From positions 430,924 through 494,923 of the forward strand of contig NZ_GL877880.1 of the NCBI RefSeq assembly GCF_000194155.1: DNA of 64,000 nt, given 5' to 3'. The notes below the pieces were generated by a model. That model was not told the origin of the DNA, did no database searches, and worked only from the letters and a program-made list of their open reading frames with translations. Position 1 is the first letter of the stretch. Every line of letters begins with the position of its first letter. Source of the DNA: Saccharopolyspora spinosa NRRL 18395 (GTDB lineage: Bacteria; Actinomycetota; Actinomycetes; Mycobacteriales; Pseudonocardiaceae). A program made the translations under genes and the position numbers. Positions 17,280-25,514 of this stretch are shown piece by piece.

Positions 17280-17633
17280 TCACCATCTCCAGTAGTAGCG
17301 ACCGTGCGCTCTCCACCGGGTCGGGGCGTACTGGAAGATGTGGAAGGCCATGCCCTTGCCCTTGGCGATGAACTGGTCGCGCCGCAGCTTCTCGCGCAGC
17401 ACCCCGTCATAGTGGCCGTTGTCGTCGAGCCACCGCTCGTACTGCTTGATGCACCGCTGATTGGAGTGGTACGGGTTCGAGAACGGGACGAGCGGAAACC
17501 AGAGCTGCGCGTGCCGGACACGGATCACGGTGCCGGTGGACTCTTCCGTGATCGTGCCCTCAGCGATCAGGCACACGATCGACGTCGGCACTTGCCCACG
17601 ACAGGCTCGCGCAGGCGACCAGGCGCCCGTCAT
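17280..17633 (-). CDS. hypothetical protein of the island
   Basis: 117 residues from ATG 17633; GTG at SIV-proximal codons is an alternative. It reads coherently (AEGTITEESTGTVIRVRHAQ, NPYHSNQRCIKQYERWLDDN, FQYAPTRWRAHGRYYWRW) with an aromatic, basic C-terminus and no TM helix or known domain. It converges on the DUF397 terminator and ends the island. The region upstream of its start contains the right direct repeat, so its promoter would lie close to the element end. Confidence 0.5.
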   Translation of the reverse strand: MTGAWSPARACRGQVPTSIVCLIAEGTITEESTGTVIRVRHAQLWFPLVPFSNPYHSNQRCIKQYERWLDDNGHYDGVLREKLRRDQFIAKGKGMAFHIFQYAPTRWRAHGRYYWRW

Positions 17634-17723
17634 GCGTCGTTGGATGCATTTCTGCCTCAAATCTGCCCCAAAAGCTGGGGCGTACTGGCAGGTCAGAACG
17701 ACTTTCGCTGGCACACTGGACCG

Positions 17724-18575
17724 GTGCCGGAACTTCCCGAGGTGGAGGCGTTGGCCCAGCACCTCCGCGACAACGCCGTGGGCCGCACCGTGGCGCGCAT
17801 CGATGTGGCGTCGATGAGCGTGTTGAAGACCGCCAGCCCGCCGTGGACGGAGCTGCACGGTCGTGCCGTCACCGGTGCGGTGCGGCACGGCAAGTACCTC
17901 GACCTCGATTGCGATGGGCTGCACTTGGTGTTCCACCTGGCGCGGGCCGGTTGGTTGCGCTGGTCGGACGACCTGTCGCCGGTGCCGCCGAAGCCCGGCA
18001 AGGGGCCGATCGCGCTGCGGGTCCACCTAGGCGGTGCGGGTTTCGACCTGACCGAGGCGGGCACGCAGAAGAAGCTGGCGGCCTGGGTCGTCGCTTCGCC
18101 CGCGGAGGTGCCGGGGATCGCGAAGCTGGGGCCGGATGCGCTGGGCCTGGACGCGGCCGGGTTGGCCGAGGTCCTGGCGGGACGCACCGAGCGGATCAAG
18201 ACACTGCTCACTGACCAGTCCGCGCTGGCCGGGATCGGCAACGCCTACTCCGACGAGATCCTGCACGCCGCGAAGCTGTCGCCGTTCGCGACGGCGGGCA
18301 AGCTCGACGCCGCTACGGTCGAACGGCTGCACAGCAGCGTGCAGGAGATCTTGCGGGATGCCGTGCAGCGTTCGCTGAAACAGGACGCGGCGCGGCTGAA
18401 GGCCGAGAAGCGATCGGGGATGCGGGTGCACGGGCGCGCGGGGATGCCGTGCCCGGTGTGCGGCGACACGGTCCGGGAGGTGTCCTTCGCGGACCGGTCG
18501 ATGCAGTACTGCCCGACCTGCCAGACCGGCGGCAGGCCGTTGGCGGACCGCCGGTTGTCGCGATTGCTGAAGTAG
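17724..18575 (+). CDS. formamidopyrimidine-DNA glycosylase family (Fpg/Nei)
   Basis: 283 residues from GTG 17724. After Met removal the N-terminus is PELPEVEALA, with catalytic Pro1 and Glu2. A conserved Lys is in RHGKYLDLD, the H2TH region is around SALAGIGNAYSDEILHAA, and a C-terminal zinc finger has CPVCGDTVRE and YCPTCQTGG. These bifunctional enzymes excise oxidised bases and nick abasic sites. Which subclass (MutM or Nei) is not decided here. The start codon lies inside the right 20-bp repeat of the island, so the native promoter region has been replaced. Confidence 0.9.
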   Translation: MPELPEVEALAQHLRDNAVGRTVARIDVASMSVLKTASPPWTELHGRAVTGAVRHGKYLDLDCDGLHLVFHLARAGWLRWSDDLSPVPPKPGKGPIALRVHLGGAGFDLTEAGTQKKLAAWVVASPAEVPGIAKLGPDALGLDAAGLAEVLAGRTERIKTLLTDQSALAGIGNAYSDEILHAAKLSPFATAGKLDAATVERLHSSVQEILRDAVQRSLKQDAARLKAEKRSGMRVHGRAGMPCPVCGDTVREVSFADRSMQYCPTCQTGGRPLADRRLSRLLK

Positions 18576-18614
18576 TTGTCCACAGTCTGTGGACAACTGG
18601 CCCGGTTGTGCACA
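18576..18614. promoter_or_regulatory. cluster of three DnaA boxes
   Basis: TTGTCCACA at 18576-18584, its inverse TGTGGACAA at 18588-18596 and TTGTGCACA at 18606-18614, starting at the Fpg stop. The arrangement (inverted pair plus one TTGTGCACA) matches the cluster at 1458-1558. Confidence 0.6.
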
Positions 18615-18742
18615 GGCTGTTGCCGCTGGTCGAGTCATCTTTTTCCGCTGAATGGAATAGTGAGGTACCGCTTACCGACGGAAACGGTGCACTGAGCGTA
18701 GCCGCCTTGATTCCAAGCGTGTCGGCCGAGAAGATTGATGTT

Positions 18743-19996
18743 GTGCCCGAGATGTTGACTGAGCGGACGGTCCTGACCACGCTCGCCGCACTCGCCGTGC
18801 TCGGCATGTTCGTGCTGCTGTGCCGGGCGCGCAGGGTGAGCACCTCCGTGGAGGACGCCACGCTGGCGGCGTTGCACCGGGTGACCAGTGCGGCCCCCCA
18901 CCTGCGTGCGGGACTGAACCAGGAGTCCGCCGACAAGACAGCGCCGCACCTGCGGGAGCTGCTGGCGTGCGTCGCCGTCGGCATCGTCGACGCCGACGGC
19001 ACCCTGCTGAGCTGGGACGGCGAGGCCAACTACCACTACGCGGACCTGCGGACCAAGATCGAGCAGGTGCTGCGCACCGGCAAGCGCGAGTTCCTCGACC
19101 ACGGCGACGTGATCTGCGACCACCGGCCCTGCCCGATGCGGCACGCCGTGGTGGTGCCGCTGGAGGTCGAGGGCGAGAGCCGCGGCGCGTTGACCATCAT
19201 CGCGGGCGGCGACCGGAAGCGGCTGCTGCGCGCGGCCGCCGAGGTCGCCAACCACGTGTCGACCCAGCTGGAACTGGCCGAACTGCAGGAGTCCAAGGAG
19301 CGGCTGGCCAAGGCCGAGGTGCGCGCCCTGCGGGCGCAGATCTCGCCGCACTTCATCTACAACGCGCTGAACACCATCGGCTCGCTGATCCGCACCGACC
19401 CGGAGCACGCACGGGACCTGCTGCAGGAGTTCGCCGACTTCACCCGCTACTCGTTCCGCACCAGCGGGCTCTACACCACGCTGGCCGACGAGATCCGCAA
19501 CATCGACCGCTACCTCACGCTGGAGAGCGCCCGCTTCGGCCCGGACCGGCTGAACGTGCAGCTCCGGATCGCTCCGGAGGTGCTGCCGGTGGTAGTGCCG
19601 TTCCTGGCGCTGCAACCGCTGGTGGAGAACGCCGTCCGGCACGGCCTGGCGAACAAGCCCGGCGGCGGCACCGTGTCGGTGATCGCCGAGGACAACGGCA
19701 CCGAGGCGCTGATCAGCGTGGACGACGACGGCATCGGGATGGACCCGGAGCTGCTCGACGCGGAACTGGCCAACGCGCACCTGACCGGCGCGCACGTCGG
19801 GCTCGGCAACATCAACAACCGGATGCGGGCGACCTTCGGCAGCGACTACGGCCTGGTCGTAGAGACCGAGAAGGGCGCGGGCATGAAGGTCATCATGCGG
19901 GTGCCGAAGTTCGCGCCGGGCGTCCGGCCCGTCCCGCCGCAGGCGATCGACGAGCCGGACGTCGGGTTGGCGGCCGGGGCGCAGCTGAGCCGGTAA
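18743..19996 (+). CDS. LytS-type sensor histidine kinase
   Basis: 417 residues from GTG 18743 (ATG 18752 is nearly as likely). One N-terminal TM helix (LTTLAALAVLGMFVLLCRAR), a sensor/GAF-like region (LACVAVGIVDADGTLLSWDG, HGDVICDHRPCPMRHAVVVP), the His_kinase domain with the phosphoacceptor in AQISPHFIYNALNTIGSLIR (about residue 203), and an ATPase domain (LVENAVRHGL, DDDGIGM, GLGNINNRM). Its natural partner is the LytTR regulator at 21561, separated here by an S49 peptidase gene 9 bases downstream. Linked symporters suggest a carboxylate or nutrient signal; that is inference. Confidence 0.88.
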   Translation: MPEMLTERTVLTTLAALAVLGMFVLLCRARRVSTSVEDATLAALHRVTSAAPHLRAGLNQESADKTAPHLRELLACVAVGIVDADGTLLSWDGEANYHYADLRTKIEQVLRTGKREFLDHGDVICDHRPCPMRHAVVVPLEVEGESRGALTIIAGGDRKRLLRAAAEVANHVSTQLELAELQESKERLAKAEVRALRAQISPHFIYNALNTIGSLIRTDPEHARDLLQEFADFTRYSFRTSGLYTTLADEIRNIDRYLTLESARFGPDRLNVQLRIAPEVLPVVVPFLALQPLVENAVRHGLANKPGGGTVSVIAEDNGTEALISVDDDGIGMDPELLDAELANAHLTGAHVGLGNINNRMRATFGSDYGLVVETEKGAGMKVIMRVPKFAPGVRPVPPQAIDEPDVGLAAGAQLSR

Positions 19997-20005
19997 CGTC
20001 GAGGT

Positions 20006-20911
20006 ATGGACGAGAAGGCGCCGCAGAAGTTCACCGACATGTTGACCGGGAAGTTGTCCTCGAAGCTGCCCGGGAAGCTCGCCGAGCGTGCTGAGCGCGG
20101 GCCGGTGGTCGCCGTGGTGAAGCTGCACGGCGTCATCACGCCGACGCCATCGCCGATGAGCCGGTCGACGATTTCGCTGCAGACCGTGGAATCCGCGCTG
20201 ACCCGCGCGTTCGGGCACGACCGGCTCAGCGCCGTGGTGCTGTCGATCAACTCGCCGGGCGGGTCGGCGACCCAGTCGGCGCTGGTGTCCGACCGGATCC
20301 GGGGCCTGGCCGAGGAGAAGCAGGTGCCGGTGCTGGCGTTCTGCGAGGACGTCGCGGCCTCCGGCGGCTACTGGCTGGCCTGCGCGGCCGACGAGATCTA
20401 CGCGCACCCGACGTCGCTGGTCGGTTCCGTCGGTGTGGTCAGCGCCAGCTTCGGGCTCACCGGGTTGTTGGAGAGGCTCGGCGTGGAGCGCCGGGTGCAC
20501 ACCGCTGGCACGCACAAGGTGCGGCTCGACCCGTTCCGCCCGGAGAAGGAAGAGGACGTGCAGTGGCTGCGCGGACTGCAGGACGAGCTGCACGAGCAGT
20601 TCCGGGCCTGGGTGCGCAAGCGCCGCGGCGGCAAGCTGAACGGCGCGGACGACGACCTGTTCTCCGGCGAGATCTGGACCGGCACGAAGGCCGAGGAGTT
20701 CGGTCTGGTCGACGGGTTGGGCACGCTGCGGGACATCGTGAAGCAGAAGTTCCCGGAAGCGCACCTGATGACGGTGGAGCCGCGCAAGCCGCTGCTGGCC
20801 CGGCTGGGCATGACGTCGTCGGTCGGTTTCGGCCGCAGCGGTGCGGATTCCGTGCTGGCCGCCGTGGAAGCGCTGGAGCACCGCGCCATGTGGAACCGCT
20901 TCGGGCTGTGA
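20006..20911 (+). CDS. S49 family serine peptidase (SppA/SohB-like)
   Basis: 301 residues from ATG 20006. Signatures are VVLSINSPGGSATQSALVSD, the nucleophile serine in EDVAASGGYWLACAADEI (about residue 117) and a likely general-base lysine in HTAGTHKVRLDPF. Unlike SppA or SohB proteins with an N-terminal anchor, this one starts with a soluble KFTDMLTGKLSSKLPGKL helix, so it may be cytosolic or peripheral. Its place between the kinase and its regulator suggests a role in the same pathway, perhaps signal-protein turnover (inference). The 3'-end structured repeat begins at its stop. Confidence 0.88.
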   Translation: MDEKAPQKFTDMLTGKLSSKLPGKLAERAERGPVVAVVKLHGVITPTPSPMSRSTISLQTVESALTRAFGHDRLSAVVLSINSPGGSATQSALVSDRIRGLAEEKQVPVLAFCEDVAASGGYWLACAADEIYAHPTSLVGSVGVVSASFGLTGLLERLGVERRVHTAGTHKVRLDPFRPEKEEDVQWLRGLQDELHEQFRAWVRKRRGGKLNGADDDLFSGEIWTGTKAEEFGLVDGLGTLRDIVKQKFPEAHLMTVEPRKPLLARLGMTSSVGFGRSGADSVLAAVEALEHRAMWNRFGL

Positions 20912-21122
20912 TCCCGTTTCCGAACGCGCCTTGCTTGGCGGTGCGGGTGACGGAACCTCAGAGGCCTTCTCGACTCCGGGATCCCCGGCGCACGTAGTCC
21001 ATTACGTCGCGTCGGGGCTGTCCTCGGGAAAAGCTCGGGGTGCGGGGTGTCCCCGCAAGGCACTGTTGAGGACCTGCGGCGGTGCCGGTTGCGGGGGTGG
21101 GCCAAGCGGCTGCACCGCTTCA
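20912..21122 (+). repeat. 3'-end structured repeat, copy B
   Basis: Starts at the S49 peptidase stop and runs to the AAGCGGC...GCCGCTT-type hairpin. The outer stem pairs CCTCA (20956-20960) plus GCCTT (20964-20968) with AAGGC (21057-21061) plus TGAGG (21067-21071). The central base pairs differ from those of copy E yet remain complementary. Confidence 0.75.
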
Positions 21123-21126
21123 AGGA

Positions 21127-21184
21127 CGTATTTCCCGAAATCTGAAGGGGGATCGCCGTATTTCCCGAAATCTGAAGGGGGATC
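21127..21184. repeat. two-unit 30-bp tandem repeat
   Basis: 28 identical bases at 21127-21154 and 21157-21184 (unit begins CGTATTTCCCGAAATC and contains GAAGGGGGATC). It follows repeat copy B directly. No internal palindrome is obvious. Confidence 0.8.
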
Positions 21185-21560
21185 AGCCACCGCGAGTACT
21201 TTGCGCTATAGCATCCAAAAAGTACTGACGGACAGGGCGGAACCATCACTTGATCTTGACGAATCCCTTGCAAACGCAGGGTAATCGGCGTGCTCGCACT
21301 GCGTAGACCTTGTTGCGGAAGCGCTCACTCGTTCAGCCCTATGCAATAGGCTGATCAGGCTAAAATCGTTGCTGTTGAGCGGAATTCCGTGCCGTGCACC
21401 CCCTGCTGTCCTGTGCTCTCCGTTAGCAACTAGTTTGGTTGGCAGGCGTGACTGACCTCACTCGACGACTGGCGTGGCTAGGGGCCGCTCCAGCGGGTGG
21501 GGGCCGATGCTCGATCAAGGACACCAGTGCGCCGTGGGCGCGGCAGGATATGGCGTTGCA
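21185..21560. other. AT-richer leader of the LytTR regulator gene
   Basis: About 375 bases without a convincing gene. Base composition drops near 21340-21380 (CTATGCAATAGGCTGATCAG), as expected for a promoter region. No operator could be assigned. Confidence 0.35.
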
Positions 21561-22391
21561 TTGAGTACACGAGAGAATCAAGCGGGGCTCGTCGTTCTGG
21601 CCGTCGATGACGAGATGGCCGGGCTGGACGAGATGAAGTACCTGCTCGGCAGCAACTCGCGGGTCGGGCGGGTGCTGACCGCATTCGACGCGGCCGAGGC
21701 GCTGCGTCTGCTGCGTAGCGACGACCCCGATCTGATCAGCAGGCGCGACGACGACCAGTCCATTGTGGACGCTGTATTCGCGGACGTCTCGATGCCCGGG
21801 TTGAGCGGGATGGAACTGGCCAGAGTGCTCACCGCCTTCCGCAATCCACCGGCCCTGGTGTTCATCACCGGGCACGAGGAGAACGCGCTGGAGGCGTTCG
21901 AGGTCGGCGCGCTGGACTACATCATGAAACCGGCCAACGCAGAACGCATCGACCGCGCGCTGCGCACGATCGAGAAGAACAAGGCCCAGTCCGCCAAGGG
22001 CACGCGCGCGCTGGAGGCCCCGGCGGCCGACGACGACGAGGTCATCCCGGTCGAGCTCGCCGGCACCACCCGGATGATCCCCCGCAAGGACGTACGCTGG
22101 GTCGAGGCCCAGGGCGACTACGCCAGGCTGCACACGGCCGAGGATTCGCACCTGGTGCGAATCCCGTTGGCGCAGCTGGAAGAGCGCTGGGCGGAAGCCG
22201 GTTTCCTGCGCATCCACCGGTCGTTCCTGGTGTCGCTACCGCTGGTCACCGAGCTGCGCATGTCGTCGTCCGGGTATTCGGTAGTGCTCGGCGGCGGTCC
22301 GGCCAAGGAACTGCCGGTCAGCCGCCGGCACACCCGCGAGCTGAAGGACCGGCTGGTCCGGGCGCCACGGCAGGGCTGGGGCCAGCAGTGA
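21561..22391 (+). CDS. LytTR-family response regulator
   Basis: 276 residues from TTG 21561 (upstream in-frame GTG 21534 and ATG 21507 are possible; comparison with remembered homologues favours the shorter form). Receiver domain: LAVDDEMAGLDEMKYLL, phosphoacceptor Asp in VFADVSMPGLSG, FITGHEENALEAFEVGALDYI. LytTR DNA-binding domain from about residue 155 (VEAQGDYARLHTAEDSHLVR, FLRIHRSFLV, LPVSRRHTRELKDRL). It would be phosphorylated by the LytS kinase encoded at 18743. The next genes are a small membrane protein and a symporter in the same direction, the likely regulon core. Confidence 0.88.
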   Translation: MSTRENQAGLVVLAVDDEMAGLDEMKYLLGSNSRVGRVLTAFDAAEALRLLRSDDPDLISRRDDDQSIVDAVFADVSMPGLSGMELARVLTAFRNPPALVFITGHEENALEAFEVGALDYIMKPANAERIDRALRTIEKNKAQSAKGTRALEAPAADDDEVIPVELAGTTRMIPRKDVRWVEAQGDYARLHTAEDSHLVRIPLAQLEERWAEAGFLRIHRSFLVSLPLVTELRMSSSGYSVVLGGGPAKELPVSRRHTRELKDRLVRAPRQGWGQQ

Positions 22392-22407
22392 ACCGCGGTT
22401 CGCCGGG

Positions 22408-22815
22408 ATGAGCCCGGACCACGGCTTCGACATCCGGGCGCGGCTGGGGGACGGCACGCCCCGGCCGCGCCGCAAGCGCGTGGTGCTCGCCGACCGCCGC
22501 ACCCGGAAGGTCGCGCGAATCATCATGGAGCTGGAGGAGCAGACCAGTGTCGGCGAGGTGCTGGTCCGGCACCTGGTGAAGGTGCAGCTGCGCAGCGCGC
22601 TGGTGCTGACCGGGGTGGTGGCGGCCGTGTTGCTGGGGCTGCCGTTGCTGTTCTGGGGGGTGCCGGCGATCGGAGACCTGGAGGTGCTGGGCTTCCGGGT
22701 GACCTGGCTGCTGCTCGGCGTGCTGATCTATCCGTTCCTGGTGCTGATCGGGTACCTGTGCACCCGGAACGCGGAACGGCACGAGCGGGACTTCACCCAC
22801 ATGGTGGAGCAGTGA
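22408..22815 (+). CDS. DUF485-like small membrane protein
   Basis: 135 residues from ATG 22408, 16 bases after the regulator stop. A basic N-terminus (PRPRRKRVVLADRRTRKVAR) precedes two TM helices (SALVLTGVVAAVLLGLPLLF and VTWLLLGVLIYPFLVLIGYL). Layout and position before a solute:sodium symporter match the YjcH/DUF485 partner of acetate permeases, though the sequence is divergent. Probable accessory subunit of the transporter at 22865. Confidence 0.65.
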   Translation: MSPDHGFDIRARLGDGTPRPRRKRVVLADRRTRKVARIIMELEEQTSVGEVLVRHLVKVQLRSALVLTGVVAAVLLGLPLLFWGVPAIGDLEVLGFRVTWLLLGVLIYPFLVLIGYLCTRNAERHERDFTHMVEQ

Positions 22816-22864
22816 CCCGCATGATCGACGACGGATTTCCACCTTCCTGGGGCGGCGAGGTGCG

Positions 22865-24610
22865 ATGGTTTCGAGTTCTTGGTCCCTGCTAGGCGTCGTG
22901 CTGATCGTCGCGGCGACCCTGGGCATCGGGATCTGGGGTTCCCGGTCGGCGCGCACCACGTCCGACTTCTGCGCCGCGCGGCAACTGGTGCGCGAAGAGC
23001 GCAACGCGGTCGCGATCTCAGGTGAGTACCTGTCGGCGGCGTCGTTCCTGGGCGTCGCGGGACTGGTGCTCAAGGACGGCGTGGACGCGCTCTGGTACCC
23101 GATCGGCTTCGCCGCCGGGTACCTGGCGTTGATGCTGTTCGTCGCCGCGCCGATGCGCCGCTCCGGTGCGTACACGTTGCCGGATTTCGCCGAGGCCCGG
23201 CTGGATTCGCTGCGGCTGCGGTCGCTGTGCACCGCGCTGGTGGTGCTGATCGGCTGGCTCTACCTGGTGCCGCAGCTGCAGGGAGCCGGGCTGACCCTGG
23301 CGGCGATCGTCGGAGTTCCTTACTGGGTAGGGGTTTTCGCGGTCGCGGTGATCGTGCTGCTCATCGTGGCCACCGGCGCGCTGCGGGCCGTCACGCTGGT
23401 GCAGGCCTTCCAATACTGGGTGAAGCTGTTCGCGATCACGGTGCCCGCGTTCGCGCTGTTCGCGGTGTTCCTCAACGGGGCGCCGCACCGGACGCTCGAC
23501 GAACCGATGCCGCCGGTCTTCCAGCGCGACACGGCAGTGTGCATCGACACCGACGTGCGGTTGCAGGTAAGCCAGCCGGTGTGGCTGGCCGACGGCTCGG
23601 GCGCGATCTACCTGCAGTCCGGCGAGTACTCGATGGCGGCCGGCACCGAACTGCGGTTCCCTGCGGGCGCGGCGGTCCCGGTCGTCTCGGCGGCCGAACC
23701 GGACAACGCCAGTTGGCTGCGGCCGCACGGCGACGGGCTTTCCAGGCTGCTCGAAACGTATTCGGTGCTCGTCGCGACCTTCCTGGGCACGATGGGGCTG
23801 CCGCACGTGCTGGCCCGCTTCTACACCAATCCGAGCGGGACCGGCGCACGCCGCACCACCCTCTTCGTGCTGGCCATGCTCGGCGCGTTCTACCTGTTCC
23901 CGACGATCTTCGGGCTGCTGTCCCGGCTGTACGTGCCGCAGTTGCTGGTCACCGGTGAGACCGATGCGGCGGTTCTGCTGCTGCCGCAGGCGATGCTGGG
24001 CAACTGGGTGGGCGGGCTGCTCGCGGCGATCACCGCGGCCGGGGCCTTCGCCGCCTTCCTGTCGACCTCGTCGGGGCTGGTGGTGAGCGTGGCCGGGGTG
24101 CTGTCCTCGCGCGAGGTGGTGCGCGGCAGGACGTTCGACTTCCGGCTGGTCGCCGTGGTGGCATGCCTGGTGCCGACGCTGCTGGCGCTGCCCGCGGACA
24201 ACCACGACATCGCGCGCAGCGTGGGGTTGGCGTTCGCGATGGCGGCTTCGACGTTCTGCCCGGTGCTGGTCCTGGGGATCTGGTGGCGCGGGCTCACCTC
24301 GGCGGGGGCGGCCAGCGGCATGGTGGCGGGCGGGAGCCTGGTGCTGATCGCGGTGGTGTTCACGGACTTCGCCGAAGACTCAGACAGCTGGTGGGCGACG
24401 CTGGTCGGGCAGCCGGCGCTGATCACCGTGCCGATCGCGTTCGCGGTGACCTGCTTGGTCAGCCGGGCGACCCGGGCGCGGATCCCGGCCGAGGTGGGGC
24501 GGGTGATGTTGCGGTTGCACGCGCCCGACCGGCTCGGTTTCCTCGACCGCCGGCTCACCGCGGGCACCGCGAATCCGGAGCCGACCAAGGGCCGCCGCCA
24601 CCAACGCTGA
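22865..24610 (+). CDS. solute:sodium symporter (monocarboxylate type)
   Basis: 581 residues from ATG 22865 with about 13 hydrophobic helices. SSS-family signatures are ISGEYLSAASFLGVAGLVL in the second helix region, LYLVPQLQGAGLTL and TFLGTMGLPHVLARFYTNPSG. The closest known class is ActP/MctC-like acetate, pyruvate or propionate uptake. A soluble loop of about 90 residues (around 220-305) is larger than in the second symporter. Co-directional with the LytTR regulator and the DUF485-like gene. Confidence 0.85.
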   Translation: MVSSSWSLLGVVLIVAATLGIGIWGSRSARTTSDFCAARQLVREERNAVAISGEYLSAASFLGVAGLVLKDGVDALWYPIGFAAGYLALMLFVAAPMRRSGAYTLPDFAEARLDSLRLRSLCTALVVLIGWLYLVPQLQGAGLTLAAIVGVPYWVGVFAVAVIVLLIVATGALRAVTLVQAFQYWVKLFAITVPAFALFAVFLNGAPHRTLDEPMPPVFQRDTAVCIDTDVRLQVSQPVWLADGSGAIYLQSGEYSMAAGTELRFPAGAAVPVVSAAEPDNASWLRPHGDGLSRLLETYSVLVATFLGTMGLPHVLARFYTNPSGTGARRTTLFVLAMLGAFYLFPTIFGLLSRLYVPQLLVTGETDAAVLLLPQAMLGNWVGGLLAAITAAGAFAAFLSTSSGLVVSVAGVLSSREVVRGRTFDFRLVAVVACLVPTLLALPADNHDIARSVGLAFAMAASTFCPVLVLGIWWRGLTSAGAASGMVAGGSLVLIAVVFTDFAEDSDSWWATLVGQPALITVPIAFAVTCLVSRATRARIPAEVGRVMLRLHAPDRLGFLDRRLTAGTANPEPTKGRRHQR

Positions 24611-24917
24611 CCGTGATCACCCAGCGTGTTCTTTGTGTTGTTCGAGTAATTTTTGAATCAAATGTAATTACTATTCGCGCTTGAATTTCTGGACTAGTTG
24701 AAAATCAATAGGCTGAATGGGTGAAAGCCGTGGTGGTCGGGCGTAATTCGATGCGTCCTGATCCCCGAGTCAACTTCACTCGATCGTTAGCTTGCATACT
24801 CCCAACGGGCCTTCACAGCAGTGGTGGAACTACGTAGCGTTCCCGCGATGAACTGATTCAGCAGGCTCCCGTACCGGCGGCACCCGAGGCGGAGCCATTT
24901 CTTGTGGGAGGAGCGCT
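24611..24917. other. AT-rich promoter region of the second symporter operon
   Basis: 307 bases without a gene. The stretch 24635-24720 is the most AT-rich of this part (TTTTTGAATCAAATGTAATT). It probably holds the promoter and perhaps a LytTR-regulator site; no clear direct repeat of the LytTR type was seen. Confidence 0.4.
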
Positions 24918-25514
24918 GTGAGCGCCACGGACCAAATCGGGTCCGGGTCCGGTATTGACGCCGAAACCTGGGCCGCTGCCCAAAGCAGCCCCGAATTCAC
25001 CAACCTGCGACGCAGACTGCGCAACTTCGTTTTCCCGGTCTCGGCACTGTTCCTGGCCTGGTATCTGGTGTACGTGCTGCTCGCCGACTACGCGCACGGC
25101 TTCATGAGCATCAAGCTGGTCGGCAACATCAACGTCGGTCTCGTGTTGGGCCTGCTGCAGTTCGTGTCGACGTTCGCCATCACCACCTGGTACGTGCGGT
25201 ACGCCAACCGGAACCTCGACCCGGTCGCCGAGGAGATCCGGGACAACCTCGAAGGCGGCGCGGGCGAGAAGGCCCCGGTCGCCGCGATGGGCCTGGCGGA
25301 CGCCGCCGACCCGGCAGAGGACGCCGAGAAGTCCGGTGACGTCGAGAAGTCCGGTGACGCCGAGAAGTCCGGCGACGCCGAGAAGTCCGGCGACGCCGAA
25401 GAGATCTCGGCCGACGACGGCAGGGACGAGGACGCTGAGAAGGACGCGGCCGCTGCCGCCGCGGAGAAGGACGACGTCAAGCAGGACAGCGCCGTCGAAG
25501 GAGGCCAGAAGTGA
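24918..25514 (+). CDS. DUF485 membrane protein with repetitive tail
   Basis: 198 residues from GTG 24918, with GGGAGGAGCG upstream. DUF485 core: SSPEFTNLRRRLRNFVFPVS, helix FLAWYLVYVLLADYA, NINVGLVLGLLQFVSTFAIT, then WYVRYANRNLDPVAEEIRD. The last about 85 residues are acidic and repetitive, with four KSGDxE units from an 18-bp tandem repeat (25326-25397). Partner of the acetate-type symporter, whose start overlaps this stop as GTGA. The low-complexity tail is unusual for YjcH relatives. Confidence 0.88.
   Translation: MSATDQIGSGSGIDAETWAAAQSSPEFTNLRRRLRNFVFPVSALFLAWYLVYVLLADYAHGFMSIKLVGNINVGLVLGLLQFVSTFAITTWYVRYANRNLDPVAEEIRDNLEGGAGEKAPVAAMGLADAADPAEDAEKSGDVEKSGDAEKSGDAEKSGDAEEISADDGRDEDAEKDAAAAAAEKDDVKQDSAVEGGQK

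Larger units (their letters stand above)
14740..17729. mobile_element. 3-kb island bounded by 20-bp direct repeats
   Basis: GGCACACTGGACCGGTGCCG occurs perfectly at 14740-14759 and 17710-17729. The right copy contains the GTG start (17724-17726) and second codon of the Fpg gene, so the left copy is a duplicated fragment of that gene's 5' end, as expected for attL/attR. The interior holds a decayed gene, a three-gene overlapping operon, an XRE-DUF397 pair and an orphan ORF, all typical accessory genes. No integrase remains, so it is a remnant or a passively mobilised unit. Confidence 0.65.
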
